This document shows positions 26,302 to 34,425 of a stretch of DNA of 64,000 nucleotides, in pieces. Location: NCBI RefSeq assembly GCF_902498845.1, contig NZ_CABVLM010000005.1, positions 186,001 through 250,000 on the forward strand, given 5' to 3'. How positions within the stretch are numbered: position 1 is the first letter of the stretch; the number at the start of each line of letters is the position of its first letter. The notes beneath the pieces were generated by a model. It had not been told where the DNA came from, ran no database searches, and was given only the letters and a program-made list of their open reading frames with translations. The position numbers were made by a program, and so were the translations under genes. The stretch comes from Pseudoalteromonas rhizosphaerae (GTDB taxonomy: Bacteria; Pseudomonadota; Gammaproteobacteria; Enterobacterales; Alteromonadaceae).

Positions 26302-27060
26302 ATGAATAAACAATTTAACGATGCTCTGATAAAAGTACCTCAATTAACAATAGGGTTTTGGATAATAAAAATACTCGCGACTACGTTAGGTGAAACAGGT
26401 GGTGATGCTGTTTCAATGTCAATGAATTTGGGCTATTTAGTTGGAACTGTAATCTTTATGTCCTTTTTTATTGCTGCTGTTATTATGCAAGTAAAATCTA
26501 CAAAATTTAGCCCGTTTATTTATTGGATCACTATTATTGCATCAACGACAGTGGGGACAACACTTGCTGATTTTGCCGATAGATCGTTGGGAATTGGGTA
26601 TTTAGGAGGCTCAACTCTATTAGCTACTCTCTTAATTATTACATTGGCTATTTGGTATAGAACAATTGGAAGTATCAGTGTTTCTACTATTGACAACCCT
26701 AAAGCTGAATCGTTTTACTGGTTAACCATTATGTTTTCTCAAACACTTGGGACTGCACTGGGAGACTGGACTGCTGATACTGCTGGATTGGGTTATATTG
26801 GAGCTGCATATATTTTCAGTACAGGCTTAGGAATTGTATTAACCCTATATATGTTCACTAAAGTATCTAGAACAATGTTATTTTGGCTTGCATTTGTTTT
26901 GACTCGTCCCTTAGGCGCGGTTGTTGGTGACTTTTTAGACAAGCCTGTTGCGCACGGTGGTTTGGAATTGAGTAGATATTCAGCTACCGCGACACTACTG
27001 TTTGTAATAGTAGTTTTGATCATACTTCTACCTCAACGACCTGCTTTAAAACAACATTAA
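26302..27060 (+). CDS. DUF347 (COG4705) membrane protein with four internal repeats
   Basis: A 252-residue polytopic membrane protein built from four repeats, each with a Thr/Gly-Asp core: ATTLGETGGD, STTVGTTLADFADR, SQTLGTALGDWTAD and TRPLGAVVGDFLDKP. It has about eight helices. This is the DUF347 repeat family; a transport role has been suggested from the repeat architecture, but I know of no settled substrate. The start has AGAGGA upstream. It lies 27 bp after dgkA and ends the third envelope unit. Confidence 0.85.
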   Translation: MNKQFNDALIKVPQLTIGFWIIKILATTLGETGGDAVSMSMNLGYLVGTVIFMSFFIAAVIMQVKSTKFSPFIYWITIIASTTVGTTLADFADRSLGIGYLGGSTLLATLLIITLAIWYRTIGSISVSTIDNPKAESFYWLTIMFSQTLGTALGDWTADTAGLGYIGAAYIFSTGLGIVLTLYMFTKVSRTMLFWLAFVLTRPLGAVVGDFLDKPVAHGGLELSRYSATATLLFVIVVLIILLPQRPALKQH

Positions 27061-27068
27061 TGTCTAAT

Positions 27069-27112
27069 TATCAGTTTTAATTAAGCAATTCTTAAGTTTA
27101 ACCTAATACAGT
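27069..27112 (+). promoter_or_regulatory. response-regulator site 3 and -10 box, upstream of the LtaS-like operon
   Basis: Half-sites TATCAG (27069-27074), ATTAAG (27080-27085) and CTTAAG (27091-27096) at 11-bp steps, then 10 bp, then TACAGT (27107-27112). The start codon is at 27145. Same geometry as the other three sites. Confidence 0.8.
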
Positions 27113-27144
27113 AAACATCGTGTTATTCACTAAAAAGAATTGCG

Positions 27145-29115
27145 ATGTTTACTTCTATCTACAGCTTTATCAGACCATTCCTACTATTCTCTGTTTCTGT
27201 CATGCTATTCCTAACCTTAGTACGAACAGGGTTGGCTATCTGGCAATTAGATAGATTTAATGACTTAAATAGTATATGGAGCCTAATCACAAATGGCTTT
27301 CGTATAGACTTAAGTAGCGTAGGTTACTTATGCGCCATCCCGGCGTTATTGCACCCTTGGGTGTCAAAAACTAGATTTCAAGAATATTGGTCATTGGTTT
27401 TGCGAATTTGGTTTCTGATCTGCTTTATGGGCATATTGTTTTTTGAATTAGCAACGCCCGCATTTATCAATGAATACGGCTTTAGACCAAACAGGCTATT
27501 TATTGAATATCTAGCTTATCCTGATGAAGTGTCTAAAATGCTGGTGAATGGTCATTTGATAACAATATTGATAGTGTTTGCTCTATTGCTATTTCCTGTT
27601 AAAAAAATATGGCAGTTTACTGATCACGTAGTCTCTAACAAAGTAAAAGAAGATAACGCAGCAATCGGAAGTAGGCTGGTTTCTTGTTTGATGCTTTTTG
27701 TAATAATTGCTTTATCTGCACGAGGGACATTAGGCCACAGACCAATCAATCCTGCCTTAGTGTACTTTTCCACTGACCCACTAGTTAATTCACTTACATT
27801 AAATTCGACCTACAGTGTTGCTTATGCGCTTAATCAATTCGGTGATGAAAAAAATGCAGCTAAGTTGTATGGCAAGATGGAAGATGATCGAGTTATTGAG
27901 CTAGTTCGTCAGGAGTCAAAACAACCTTTGGACAGCTTCAAAAACGATAACTTACCCACTTTAAGTAAGCGCTCTCCGAGCTTTAAGGGGCAACCAAAAA
28001 ACTTGGTAATTATCCTTGAAGAAAGCTTAGGTGCCCAATATGTATCATCTCTTGGTGGAATCCCGCTGACACCTGAAATTGATAAATTAAATCAAGAAGG
28101 TTGGGCATTTAAACGATTATACGCAACAGGCACTCGCTCCGTTAGAGGTATTGAAGCGGTTATAACTGGCTTTACTCCAACTCCCTCTAGGGCAGTGGTT
28201 AAGTTAGACAAATCGCAAAAGGACTTCTTTACTATTGCATCTCTGCTAAAAGAAAATGGTTATGAGACTCAATTTATTTATGGTGGAGAAAGTCATTTCG
28301 ACAACATGAAAAGCTTCTTTTTAGGAAACGGCTTTACTGACATTGTTGACTTTAATGATATTGAAAACCCACAATTCGTAGCGTCTTGGGGGGCAAGCGA
28401 TGGTGATTTGTTTAATCAAACTGATATTGAATTAACTAAGCTTCATAACGAAGGAAAACCATTTTTTAGTTTCATATTTACGTCAAGTAACCATGATCCA
28501 TTTGAAATACCTGACGGTATTGTTTCACCAATTCAATACACTGCTAAACAATTACAACAATATGATGGCAAAGAATTACTGCGCCATAAAGCCATACAAT
28601 ATGCAGATTATGCCTTAGGACAATTTATTGCAAAAGCAAAAGCTCAAGACTATTGGGAAAATACTATATTCCTCGTTGTTGCCGACCATGATGCAAGAGC
28701 AATGGGTAAAGATCTTGTTCCCATTAACAATTTCCATATTCCGGGTGTGATTCTAAACTCAGGTAAAGGACCCACTTCAGATCAACGAATAGTCAGTCAA
28801 ATCGATTTAGCACCAACTCTTTTGTCATTAATAGGTATAGAGAATATTTCACCAATGTTAGGTCAAGACCTAACAGTTCCAACGGCTTCTAATAGAGCTA
28901 TGATGCAGTATGCAGAGAATTTTGCTTATATGGTTAATGATGAAGTAACCATCCTTCAGCCAAGTAAAGCACCTTTGAACTTTCAATATAATTATGAACT
29001 CAACACACTATCACCAATAGATGTTAACCGTGACACTTCAGAGATCGCATTGGCCCATGTACTGTGGGGAAGTTTGGCGTATAAAAACCATTGGTATTCT
29101 CTGAAAGAAGAATAA
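27145..29115 (+). CDS. LTA-synthase-like phosphoglycerol transferase (membrane sulfatase family)
   Basis: A 656-residue protein with five N-terminal helices and a large extracytoplasmic alkaline-phosphatase-fold domain. Landmarks are FRIDLSSVGYL (family N-terminal motif), NLVIILEESLGAQYVSSLGG (metal ligand Glu), GTRSVRGIEAV (predicted nucleophile Thr), SSNHDPFEIP and VADHDAR. Gram-negative members (OpgB-like) transfer phosphoglycerol from phosphatidylglycerol to periplasmic or surface glycans and release diacylglycerol. The actual acceptor here is unknown. It heads the fourth envelope unit under its own copy of the shared regulatory site. Confidence 0.88.
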   Translation: MFTSIYSFIRPFLLFSVSVMLFLTLVRTGLAIWQLDRFNDLNSIWSLITNGFRIDLSSVGYLCAIPALLHPWVSKTRFQEYWSLVLRIWFLICFMGILFFELATPAFINEYGFRPNRLFIEYLAYPDEVSKMLVNGHLITILIVFALLLFPVKKIWQFTDHVVSNKVKEDNAAIGSRLVSCLMLFVIIALSARGTLGHRPINPALVYFSTDPLVNSLTLNSTYSVAYALNQFGDEKNAAKLYGKMEDDRVIELVRQESKQPLDSFKNDNLPTLSKRSPSFKGQPKNLVIILEESLGAQYVSSLGGIPLTPEIDKLNQEGWAFKRLYATGTRSVRGIEAVITGFTPTPSRAVVKLDKSQKDFFTIASLLKENGYETQFIYGGESHFDNMKSFFLGNGFTDIVDFNDIENPQFVASWGASDGDLFNQTDIELTKLHNEGKPFFSFIFTSSNHDPFEIPDGIVSPIQYTAKQLQQYDGKELLRHKAIQYADYALGQFIAKAKAQDYWENTIFLVVADHDARAMGKDLVPINNFHIPGVILNSGKGPTSDQRIVSQIDLAPTLLSLIGIENISPMLGQDLTVPTASNRAMMQYAENFAYMVNDEVTILQPSKAPLNFQYNYELNTLSPIDVNRDTSEIALAHVLWGSLAYKNHWYSLKEE

Positions 29116-29207
29116 CTCGGCTTGTTATTCTATTGGCTTTTTTCTGAACAATTGCTCTTTCGATTCCTCTGCTATCAATTGTAAATATGAACTGATGTAG
29201 GTGATAA

Positions 29208-29591
29208 ATGAGATTACAAAATTTTAAACAAAAAATACGGGAACTGAAACGCCAAACATTAGTAGTATATTTTATATCTCGCGAACCAGCGCTACCTTGG
29301 TATGTAAAAGCCATTGCAATTATAGTCGCAGCTTACGCACTAAGCCCGATAGACTTAGTTCCAGATTTCATACCAATATTGGGGTTGATAGATGACTTTA
29401 TAATTCTGCCTCTTGGTTTTGCACTAATTATTTATTTAACCCCAAAAAAAATATTACGAATCGCAAAAATAAAAGCTCAACAATATAACGAAAAGCCAAT
29501 AAGCTATATTAGCGCAATTGCGGTTATTTTAGTCTGGTTTGTAGCTTTACTTTTTATTGCGCATTCAATTCAAAGCAAATTTATTACATAA
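29208..29591 (+). CDS. YkvA-family (DUF1232) small membrane protein
   Basis: A 127-residue protein with the DUF1232 core YALSPIDLVPDFIPILGLIDD, preceded by one short helix (WYVKAIAIIVAAYAL) and followed by two more hydrophobic segments. The start has GTAGGTGA upstream. It lies 92 bp after the LtaS-like gene with no terminator seen, so it is probably co-transcribed. Function is unknown; it may support the envelope enzymes. Confidence 0.8.
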   Translation: MRLQNFKQKIRELKRQTLVVYFISREPALPWYVKAIAIIVAAYALSPIDLVPDFIPILGLIDDFIILPLGFALIIYLTPKKILRIAKIKAQQYNEKPISYISAIAVILVWFVALLFIAHSIQSKFIT

Positions 29592-29631
29592 TTTTTTTAA
29601 AATTTATACTTAAAAATATACGTTATTTGAG

Positions 29632-29949
29632 CTATCTCATTTTTAAAATCGTTTCAGGTGTATATTGTCCTAAGCGCATAGTAGCGAGTTCATCAGTCGT
29701 TACACTGAATAATTTGGGCTTATCGGATAGTGAATAGCAGTTACCGTTGTGAGTGATGACCTCCATCTTGTTATCAACAAATCTTTTGCTAACAATTATG
29801 GAGGTAACAATTTGCTCATAGGGACGAAATCTAAATGTTTCATCTTCGATTACCTGACCAGCTAACACATCGCCTAAATAAGCCTTATTAGCGCCCATAC
29901 TGTCAAAAACAGAAACAATACTAACATCGACTAAAAATGTTTTTTCCAT
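29632..29949 (-). CDS. 105-residue hypothetical, copy 1 of a two-gene unit
   Basis: I do not recognise this family. It is beta-rich, starting MEKTFLVDVSIVSVF, with GDVLAGQVIEDETFRFRPYE. A near-identical gene lies at 51023-51340; the two diverge only in the last 35 or so residues. It starts 4 bp after the stop of the partner reading frame. Its upstream partner here is truncated, so this copy may be expressed only by read-through. Confidence 0.55.
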   Translation of the reverse strand: MEKTFLVDVSIVSVFDSMGANKAYLGDVLAGQVIEDETFRFRPYEQIVTSIIVSKRFVDNKMEVITHNGNCYSLSDKPKLFSVTTDELATMRLGQYTPETILKMR

Positions 29950-29953
29950 CAGC

Positions 29954-30334
29954 TTATACCGCCTCTTTTACCTTGATCGGTCTAAAACCCACGGAAAAGC
30001 GAGTACCTTTTAAGGCAAACCAGTCATTGCTAGCATCAGTGTGTGACATTAAGATTTTCTTTTGCTCAATTTGCATATCTGTGAGAACTTCATGATTCGC
30101 GTATGAGGTACTGATGCGGTGAGCTTCAAAAACTAGAGACTGTTGTTCAACTTTAATAATGTATTTCTGAAATTCCTTAGTATTTTTGACTAATAGATTT
30201 AGCTTAGGCAGCTCTGTATTTATTTTTTTAGCTTTTTCTGTGGGCAGCATAAAACCAAATACAAGGTATCGCTTACGTCGTATGTGATAAAACGCTGGGG
30301 TTTCACTACCATTTTGTAATACGTCACCAAAGGC
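29954..30334 (-). pseudogene. 3' remnant of the 344-residue hypothetical (intact copy at 51345-52379)
   Basis: The last 127 or so codons match the C-terminal third of the intact gene at 51345-52379 at roughly nine in ten bases. Homology stops abruptly at about 30334, where the sequence passes into an unrelated plus-strand coiled-coil gene fragment. An ATG at 30340 makes the frame look like a 128-residue gene, but that codon comes from the junction. Read as a rearrangement scar. Confidence 0.75.
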
Positions 30335-30796
30335 AAACATCTAGAAGAACAAGAAACAGTTACAGAGGAAGATACAACAGAAGTAGAGCTACCGATTGAA
30401 ATAGCAGACAAGTTAGAAAAAAACCAACAGACTGCTAAGAATCAATTAGAAAAACTAGCAATTGAAAGCTACAAAGTCGCACAACAAGTTGCAGAAAAAA
30501 GAGTTAAATCAACTATTGATGATTACCAATCAAAAATCCTTGAATATGAGGAATCTGAAAATCAAGCAAGCCTCGCTATTGAATCAAGCGACAATAAAAT
30601 TGACGAACTAGAAGCTGAAATAGATGTTTTGCAATCTCGAAACGAAGAGCTAGTGGCAGAAAACTCAAGACTGCTTGGGTTACTAGAAGCAAATGAGAGT
30701 CGTATCAAACAACTTGAAATTAAAGAAGTAGAGTTTGATAAGCTCCAACGGGCTTACGGCAAACTAGAAGGGAAATTTGAGTTATTAAGCAAATAA
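30335..30796 (+). pseudogene. 5'-truncated coiled-coil gene, KfrA-like
   Basis: A plus-strand frame with no start codon, open from about 30320 to TAA 30794-30796, encoding about 150 residues. Composition is dominated by Glu, Lys, Gln and Leu in heptad-like order (IADKLEKNQQTAKNQLEKL, DELEAEIDVLQSRNEELVAE), a long coiled coil. This looks like the C-terminal part of a KfrA-type plasmid or mobile-element DNA-binding protein whose helix-turn-helix end has been lost at the 30334 junction. Family assignment is tentative; truncation is clear. Confidence 0.55.
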
Positions 30797-30810
30797 CCCA
30801 TTAATTGATT

Positions 30811-31149
30811 TTAAATTTCCTTTATCTTTAGGCTATCTCCACGAGGAAACATTTGTGACACACCGATTTGAAACTGAGTCATACCTTCTTGATCAAAGTC
30901 CAATGTATCAGTAGGAAAATTCATCATTCCTATTGATATTCTAGGGTCAGGTAGAGAACCTGAAGCAATACTTCTATTTTCTACAGCTTGTTGTTTCAAT
31001 CGGCTACCGAGAAGCCAAGGATCATTTTGTTGAGCTATGGCAACTGCCTGCTCCAACGACACAACTTTATTTGCTTGGGCAATAAAGGCAGGGAGACAGA
31101 TCATGAAACCTAGTATGAGTTTTGCTCCCCCTAATAAAGAACATTTCAT
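30811..31149 (-). pseudogene. truncated cusC, N-terminal 108 residues
   Basis: Signal peptide followed by VVSLEQAVAIAQQNDPWLLG and GMTQFQIGVSQMFPRGDSLK, closely matching residues 1-110 or so of the intact cusC at 12068-13495. It then ends at a stop after KIKEI. The rest of the outer-membrane factor is missing. It overlaps the DUF411 gene upstream exactly as in the intact operon, so this is the broken 3' edge of a second cus-type operon. Confidence 0.85.
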
Positions 31150-31646
31150 TAGAATTGCTCCTCATAACCATTAACTTTTTTATAGACTTTGCTGCTTCCA
31201 TCATTAAACAAGATCAGAATGTTATAAGGCATGAAGCGTTCGCCAACTTCCATCCCCGGAGATCCAACTGGCATCACAGGAACAGACAAACCAATGGCGT
31301 TGTCATGTTTTTCAGCTACGAATTGTTTTATGAATTTAGCTGGTACATGCCCTTCGAATACAAAACCATTTTTAGTAACAGCAGTGTGGCAAGAGCGATA
31401 GATGGGTAGAATTTCAAACTTCGTTTTAATACCGCTAATATCTTGAGAGTCATTTGAATGCGCAGTAATACCTTCATCTTCAATATGAGATATCCACTTT
31501 TTACAACATCCACAGCTAGGCGTTTTATAAACCAATAACTCTATTGGCTTAGCCTCAATGTGATTTTCGTGTTTGTGCTCGTTAGCGTGAGCAAACGCTG
31601 GTATAAACAGTAATGTTACTGCTATTTGTATATATCTATTGAACAT
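31149..31646 (-). CDS. DUF411 metal-associated periplasmic protein, second copy
   Basis: 165 residues, a clear paralogue of the protein at 13495-13992. It has a signal peptide ending AFAHA, CGCC in KTPSCGCCKKW, YRSCHTAV, and VPVMPVGSPGMEVGERFMPY. It is intact and has GGGGGC upstream of the start. Its neighbours (frameshifted copL-like gene before, truncated cusC after) are both broken, so it may be a surviving fragment or still expressed alone. Confidence 0.85.
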   Translation of the reverse strand: MFNRYIQIAVTLLFIPAFAHANEHKHENHIEAKPIELLVYKTPSCGCCKKWISHIEDEGITAHSNDSQDISGIKTKFEILPIYRSCHTAVTKNGFVFEGHVPAKFIKQFVAEKHDNAIGLSVPVMPVGSPGMEVGERFMPYNILILFNDGSSKVYKKVNGYEEQF

Positions 31647-31770
31647 TTTTTGCCCCCAGACAAGGCTGGAAAATTAAAGCGTTAATACGCTAAAAATTAA
31701 TTAACAGGAAAAGTTAAAACGTGTGTGCTACGAGAAGCATTCCGTGAAATGCTGGCACACTAACCCTCTG

Positions 31771-32150
31771 TTAGGCAAATATTGGAGGACGATAAAGAGA
31801 AGTGGAAATTGAGTTTGGCTGTTCAGAAGTTTGAATTATTTCAGCTTCAGTAAAACCCAAAACACTAGAATTATTATGGCCAGAAATCAACAAAATTACT
31901 GATGAACACGCGTGTTCAGGACATACACAATCTACATCACAACAGTCTTCAGACTGTTTGATTTACTACTTTTCATCTTACTATGATCCATACCCTCATA
32001 AGACTTCATTGAAGAATGATCCACAGTCATATGAGATTGATGAGAATTTTCCGACATTTCACAAGACATAGCAGTATAAGCCAATGCTTGCCCAACAAAG
32101 GCAATCAGCATAGCTGCTAAAACTAAGACTTTTGAAAGTGGTTTAAACAT
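31771..32150 (-). pseudogene. frameshifted copL-like gene
   Basis: The first 72 codons (MFKPLSKVLVLAAMLIAFVG, Met/His-rich region) match the start of the protein at 14100-14465. A shift just before 31970 leads to an early stop. In the neighbouring frame the rest continues in register as SEDCCDVDCVCPEHACS and ends SLYRPPIFA with TAA at 31771-31773. The lesion is consistent with a small indel in a short A-rich stretch near 31970-31980. First gene of the partial duplicate cus operon. Confidence 0.8.
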
Positions 32151-32291
32151 AAATTATCTCAAAAAAATACCTATAAAATATTAATACAGTGGAGTCTCAA
32201 AGTAAATGGGACTTTCTATTTATGAGGTATAATTTGATTTTTGTGACCTTTAAGATTAACTGGAAAACCAAGCTATATAATGGTTCGTTGT

Positions 32292-32681
32292 TTAACTATC
32301 GAGCGATTTAATAATACCGCAGGTTTCAATTGTACTACCAGAGCCACAAGTACTTGCCATTTGCTGTAACTCTTTTTTTAATGCTTTCAATTCTTTCATG
32401 CGTTTATTAACTAACGTTAGTTGCTGCTCAATGAGTATGTTCACACTTAAGCAGCTTTCTTCGGGTTTATTTTTTAATTCAATAAGGCGCTTAATGTTGG
32501 CGAGTGGAATATCTAAACTTCGGCAATGCTTTATGAATTCCAACTCCTTCATCGCTTTATTGCTATACAGCCTGAAATTACCTTCTGAACGCTCTGGATC
32601 AGCAAGCAACCCTTCTTTTTCATAATACCTAATTGTTTGTATTGAACAACCTGATGTTTTCGATAATTCGCCAATTTTCAT
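32292..32681 (-). CDS. cadR: CadR/PbrR-type MerR-family regulator
   Basis: 129 residues from ATG 32681, chosen because GGGAAG precedes it and because the protein then begins at the conserved MKIGELSK. The longer frame to 32741 would run through the divergent promoter. The helix-turn-helix (SGCSIQTIRYYEKEGLL) is followed by a dimer helix and three Cys: 77 (ESCLSV), 112 (STCGSG) and 121 (ETCGII), close to the Cys77/112/119 set used by CadR for Cd(II). It is divergent from the transglutaminase-like/CDF genes, whose promoter carries a MerR-type operator. Confidence 0.85.
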   Translation of the reverse strand: MKIGELSKTSGCSIQTIRYYEKEGLLADPERSEGNFRLYSNKAMKELEFIKHCRSLDIPLANIKRLIELKNKPEESCLSVNILIEQQLTLVNKRMKELKALKKELQQMASTCGSGSTIETCGIIKSLDS

Positions 32682-32698
32682 AAAGCTTCCCAACAAAC

Positions 32699-32729
32699 TT
32701 GACTCTATAGTTACTATATGTTTTATAGT
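32699..32729 (+). promoter_or_regulatory. CadR-type promoter/operator for the CDF exporter operon
   Basis: -35 TTGACT (32699-32704), 19-bp spacer, -10 TATAGT (32724-32729). The spacer contains the dyad TATAG, TTA, CTATA (32706-32718). The 19-bp spacing and ACTCTATAG-type operator are characteristic of CadR/PbrR/ZntR promoters. Transcription would run rightward into the gene at 32759. Confidence 0.87.
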
Positions 32730-32758
32730 TAAAGCATACAAGTTAATAAGGGGTAAAA

Positions 32759-33490
32759 ATGTGTGATAAGTATCTAACCAAGACCAGCATTGTCAATTTT
32801 GAACACGAGGATATTCAGTCCCTTATAAATCATCGCTGATGGAACAAATTTAATGAATTCAACAAAATTGGAGCCGCCTATCAATTTTTGAAAGATGAAA
32901 TGTTGTTTGGCTACAACAAGAGCGATGATATTTCAGCGAGTGAAGTGCTGTCTGATGGTTATGGTCAATGTAATACCAAAGGCAATCTATTGATGGCTCT
33001 ATTGCGTGGATTAGGCATTCCATGCCGATTTCACGGGTTTACTATAAATCAACAGTTGCAAAAAGGTGCCATACCAACCTATGTTTTTTGGTTAGCTCCT
33101 AAATACATTATCCACAGTTGGGTGGAGGTATACCTTGATGGTCGTTGGATCAACTTAGAAGGCTTTATCTTGGATGCACAATATCTAACATCCTTACAGC
33201 AAAGGTTTAGCCAAGAAAAAGATGTTTTTTGTGGCTATGGTGTTGCAACTAAATGCTTCTCATATCCAGATACTGATTGGCGGGGAACCGATACTTATAT
33301 ACAAAAAGAAGGTATTCATGACGATTTCGGACTTTATGATTCCCCTGATGAGTTCTATCGTGAGCAAGGAACTAACTTATCAGGCGTGAAACGTTGGATG
33401 TATCAACGAGTGATCCGTCATCTGATCAACTTCAATGTCGCTAATATTAGAAAAAAGACAGTACTGGAGGTACAAAATGCACAACCATAA
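32759..33490 (+). pseudogene. transglutaminase-like protein gene with one in-frame TGA
   Basis: Starting at ATG 32759 (GGGG upstream), the frame reads 26 codons to TGA at 32837-32839 and then continues in the same frame to 33490 (244 codons in all). Before the stop is SLINHR, after it WNKFNEFNKIGAAYQFL; from memory of relatives, RGW is usual here, so GGA to TGA is the simplest lesion. The downstream part has the transglutaminase-type Cys (DGYGQCNTKGNLL), His (IHSWVEVYLDGRW) and an acidic segment. Re-initiation could still give an N-truncated product. It precedes the CDF gene in the cadmium-controlled operon. Confidence 0.75.
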
Positions 33491-34379
33491 CCACAGTCAT
33501 CAACATGGACAAGACAACCGTATTGGTTGGGCATTTTTTCTGAATGTGACATTCACCATTATTGAATTCATTGGTGGTTGGCTAACTAACAGTACGGCGA
33601 TTATGGCTGATGCCGTTCATGATTTGGGTGATAGCCTGTCTATAGGGTTTGCTTGGTTATTGAGTCGTTTCTCAGATAAAGAAGCATCAGATAAATTTAG
33701 TTACGGTTATCGGCGACTCACACTTTTTGGGGCACTCATCAATGGAATCGTTTTGGTTATTGGCTCTATTTGGGTTTTATTTGAAGCAATACCTAGGTTG
33801 TCCAGTCCAGAAATGCCTGTTGCGGAAGGAATGTTAGGGCTAGCTTTGCTTGGTGTTGCCGTCAACGGCTATGCTGTATTTAAATTAAAAGCGGGTAAGA
33901 CATTAAATGAAAAAGTGCTGACATGGCACCTACTTGAAGATGTGCTTGGTTGGGTTGCTGTTCTTATTGTTTCTGTCGTGCTTCTTTTTGTTGAACTACC
34001 TATATTAGATCCTTTACTTTCAATTGGATTTACATTATTCATTTTATTTAATGTATTCAGAAACCTAAAATCAACGCTAGTATTGTTTCTGCAAGCTGCA
34101 CCAGAAGAAGAAACTCAAGAAAATATAAAACGATCACTAACTGAATTACCTGAAATAAGTGGTATTCATCATATGCACTTTTGGTCATTAGATGGTGAAA
34201 GCCACGTATTGACTGCACACTTAGAGTTAACTCATAACCTAGAGGTTGATGACATAATTAAGCTAAAGCAACGAATAGCTAAAGAGCTTTCTACTCATCA
34301 GTTGTCTCATACAACCATTGAGTTTGAATTTCCTCAAGAATCTTGTCGTGATGAGATTGAAAAGGACCAACATAACTAG
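33477..34379 (+). CDS. czcD: CDF-family metal exporter (CzcD/ZitB type)
   Basis: 300 residues from ATG 33477, which has a strong GGAGG seven bases upstream and begins with a His-rich MHNHNHSHQHG; the frame also opens at 33435. It is a six-helix transporter with the two HxxxD-type sites of Zn/Cd CDF proteins: DAVHDLGDS in helix 2 and HLLEDVLGW in helix 5, plus the C-terminal cytoplasmic domain with GIHHMHFWSLDGE. It exports Zn/Cd/Co from the cytoplasm in exchange for protons. It overlaps the end of the transglutaminase-like frame by 14 bp. Confidence 0.93.
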   Translation: MHNHNHSHQHGQDNRIGWAFFLNVTFTIIEFIGGWLTNSTAIMADAVHDLGDSLSIGFAWLLSRFSDKEASDKFSYGYRRLTLFGALINGIVLVIGSIWVLFEAIPRLSSPEMPVAEGMLGLALLGVAVNGYAVFKLKAGKTLNEKVLTWHLLEDVLGWVAVLIVSVVLLFVELPILDPLLSIGFTLFILFNVFRNLKSTLVLFLQAAPEEETQENIKRSLTELPEISGIHHMHFWSLDGESHVLTAHLELTHNLEVDDIIKLKQRIAKELSTHQLSHTTIEFEFPQESCRDEIEKDQHN

Positions 34380-34425
34380 CCCAAACATTAGCTTTCTGTT
34401 ATATTTTTCATTCTTGTATTTATAG

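Noticed and set aside
30334..30411. Minus-strand 63-codon frame at 30220-30411 and the ATG at 30340
   Set aside because: Both are produced by the junction between the truncated hypothetical gene and the KfrA-like fragment; neither resembles an intact gene.
32837..32839. Selenocysteine codon in the transglutaminase-like gene
   Set aside because: The position corresponds to Gly in relatives as I recall them, and no obvious SECIS hairpin follows; a nonsense mutation is simpler.
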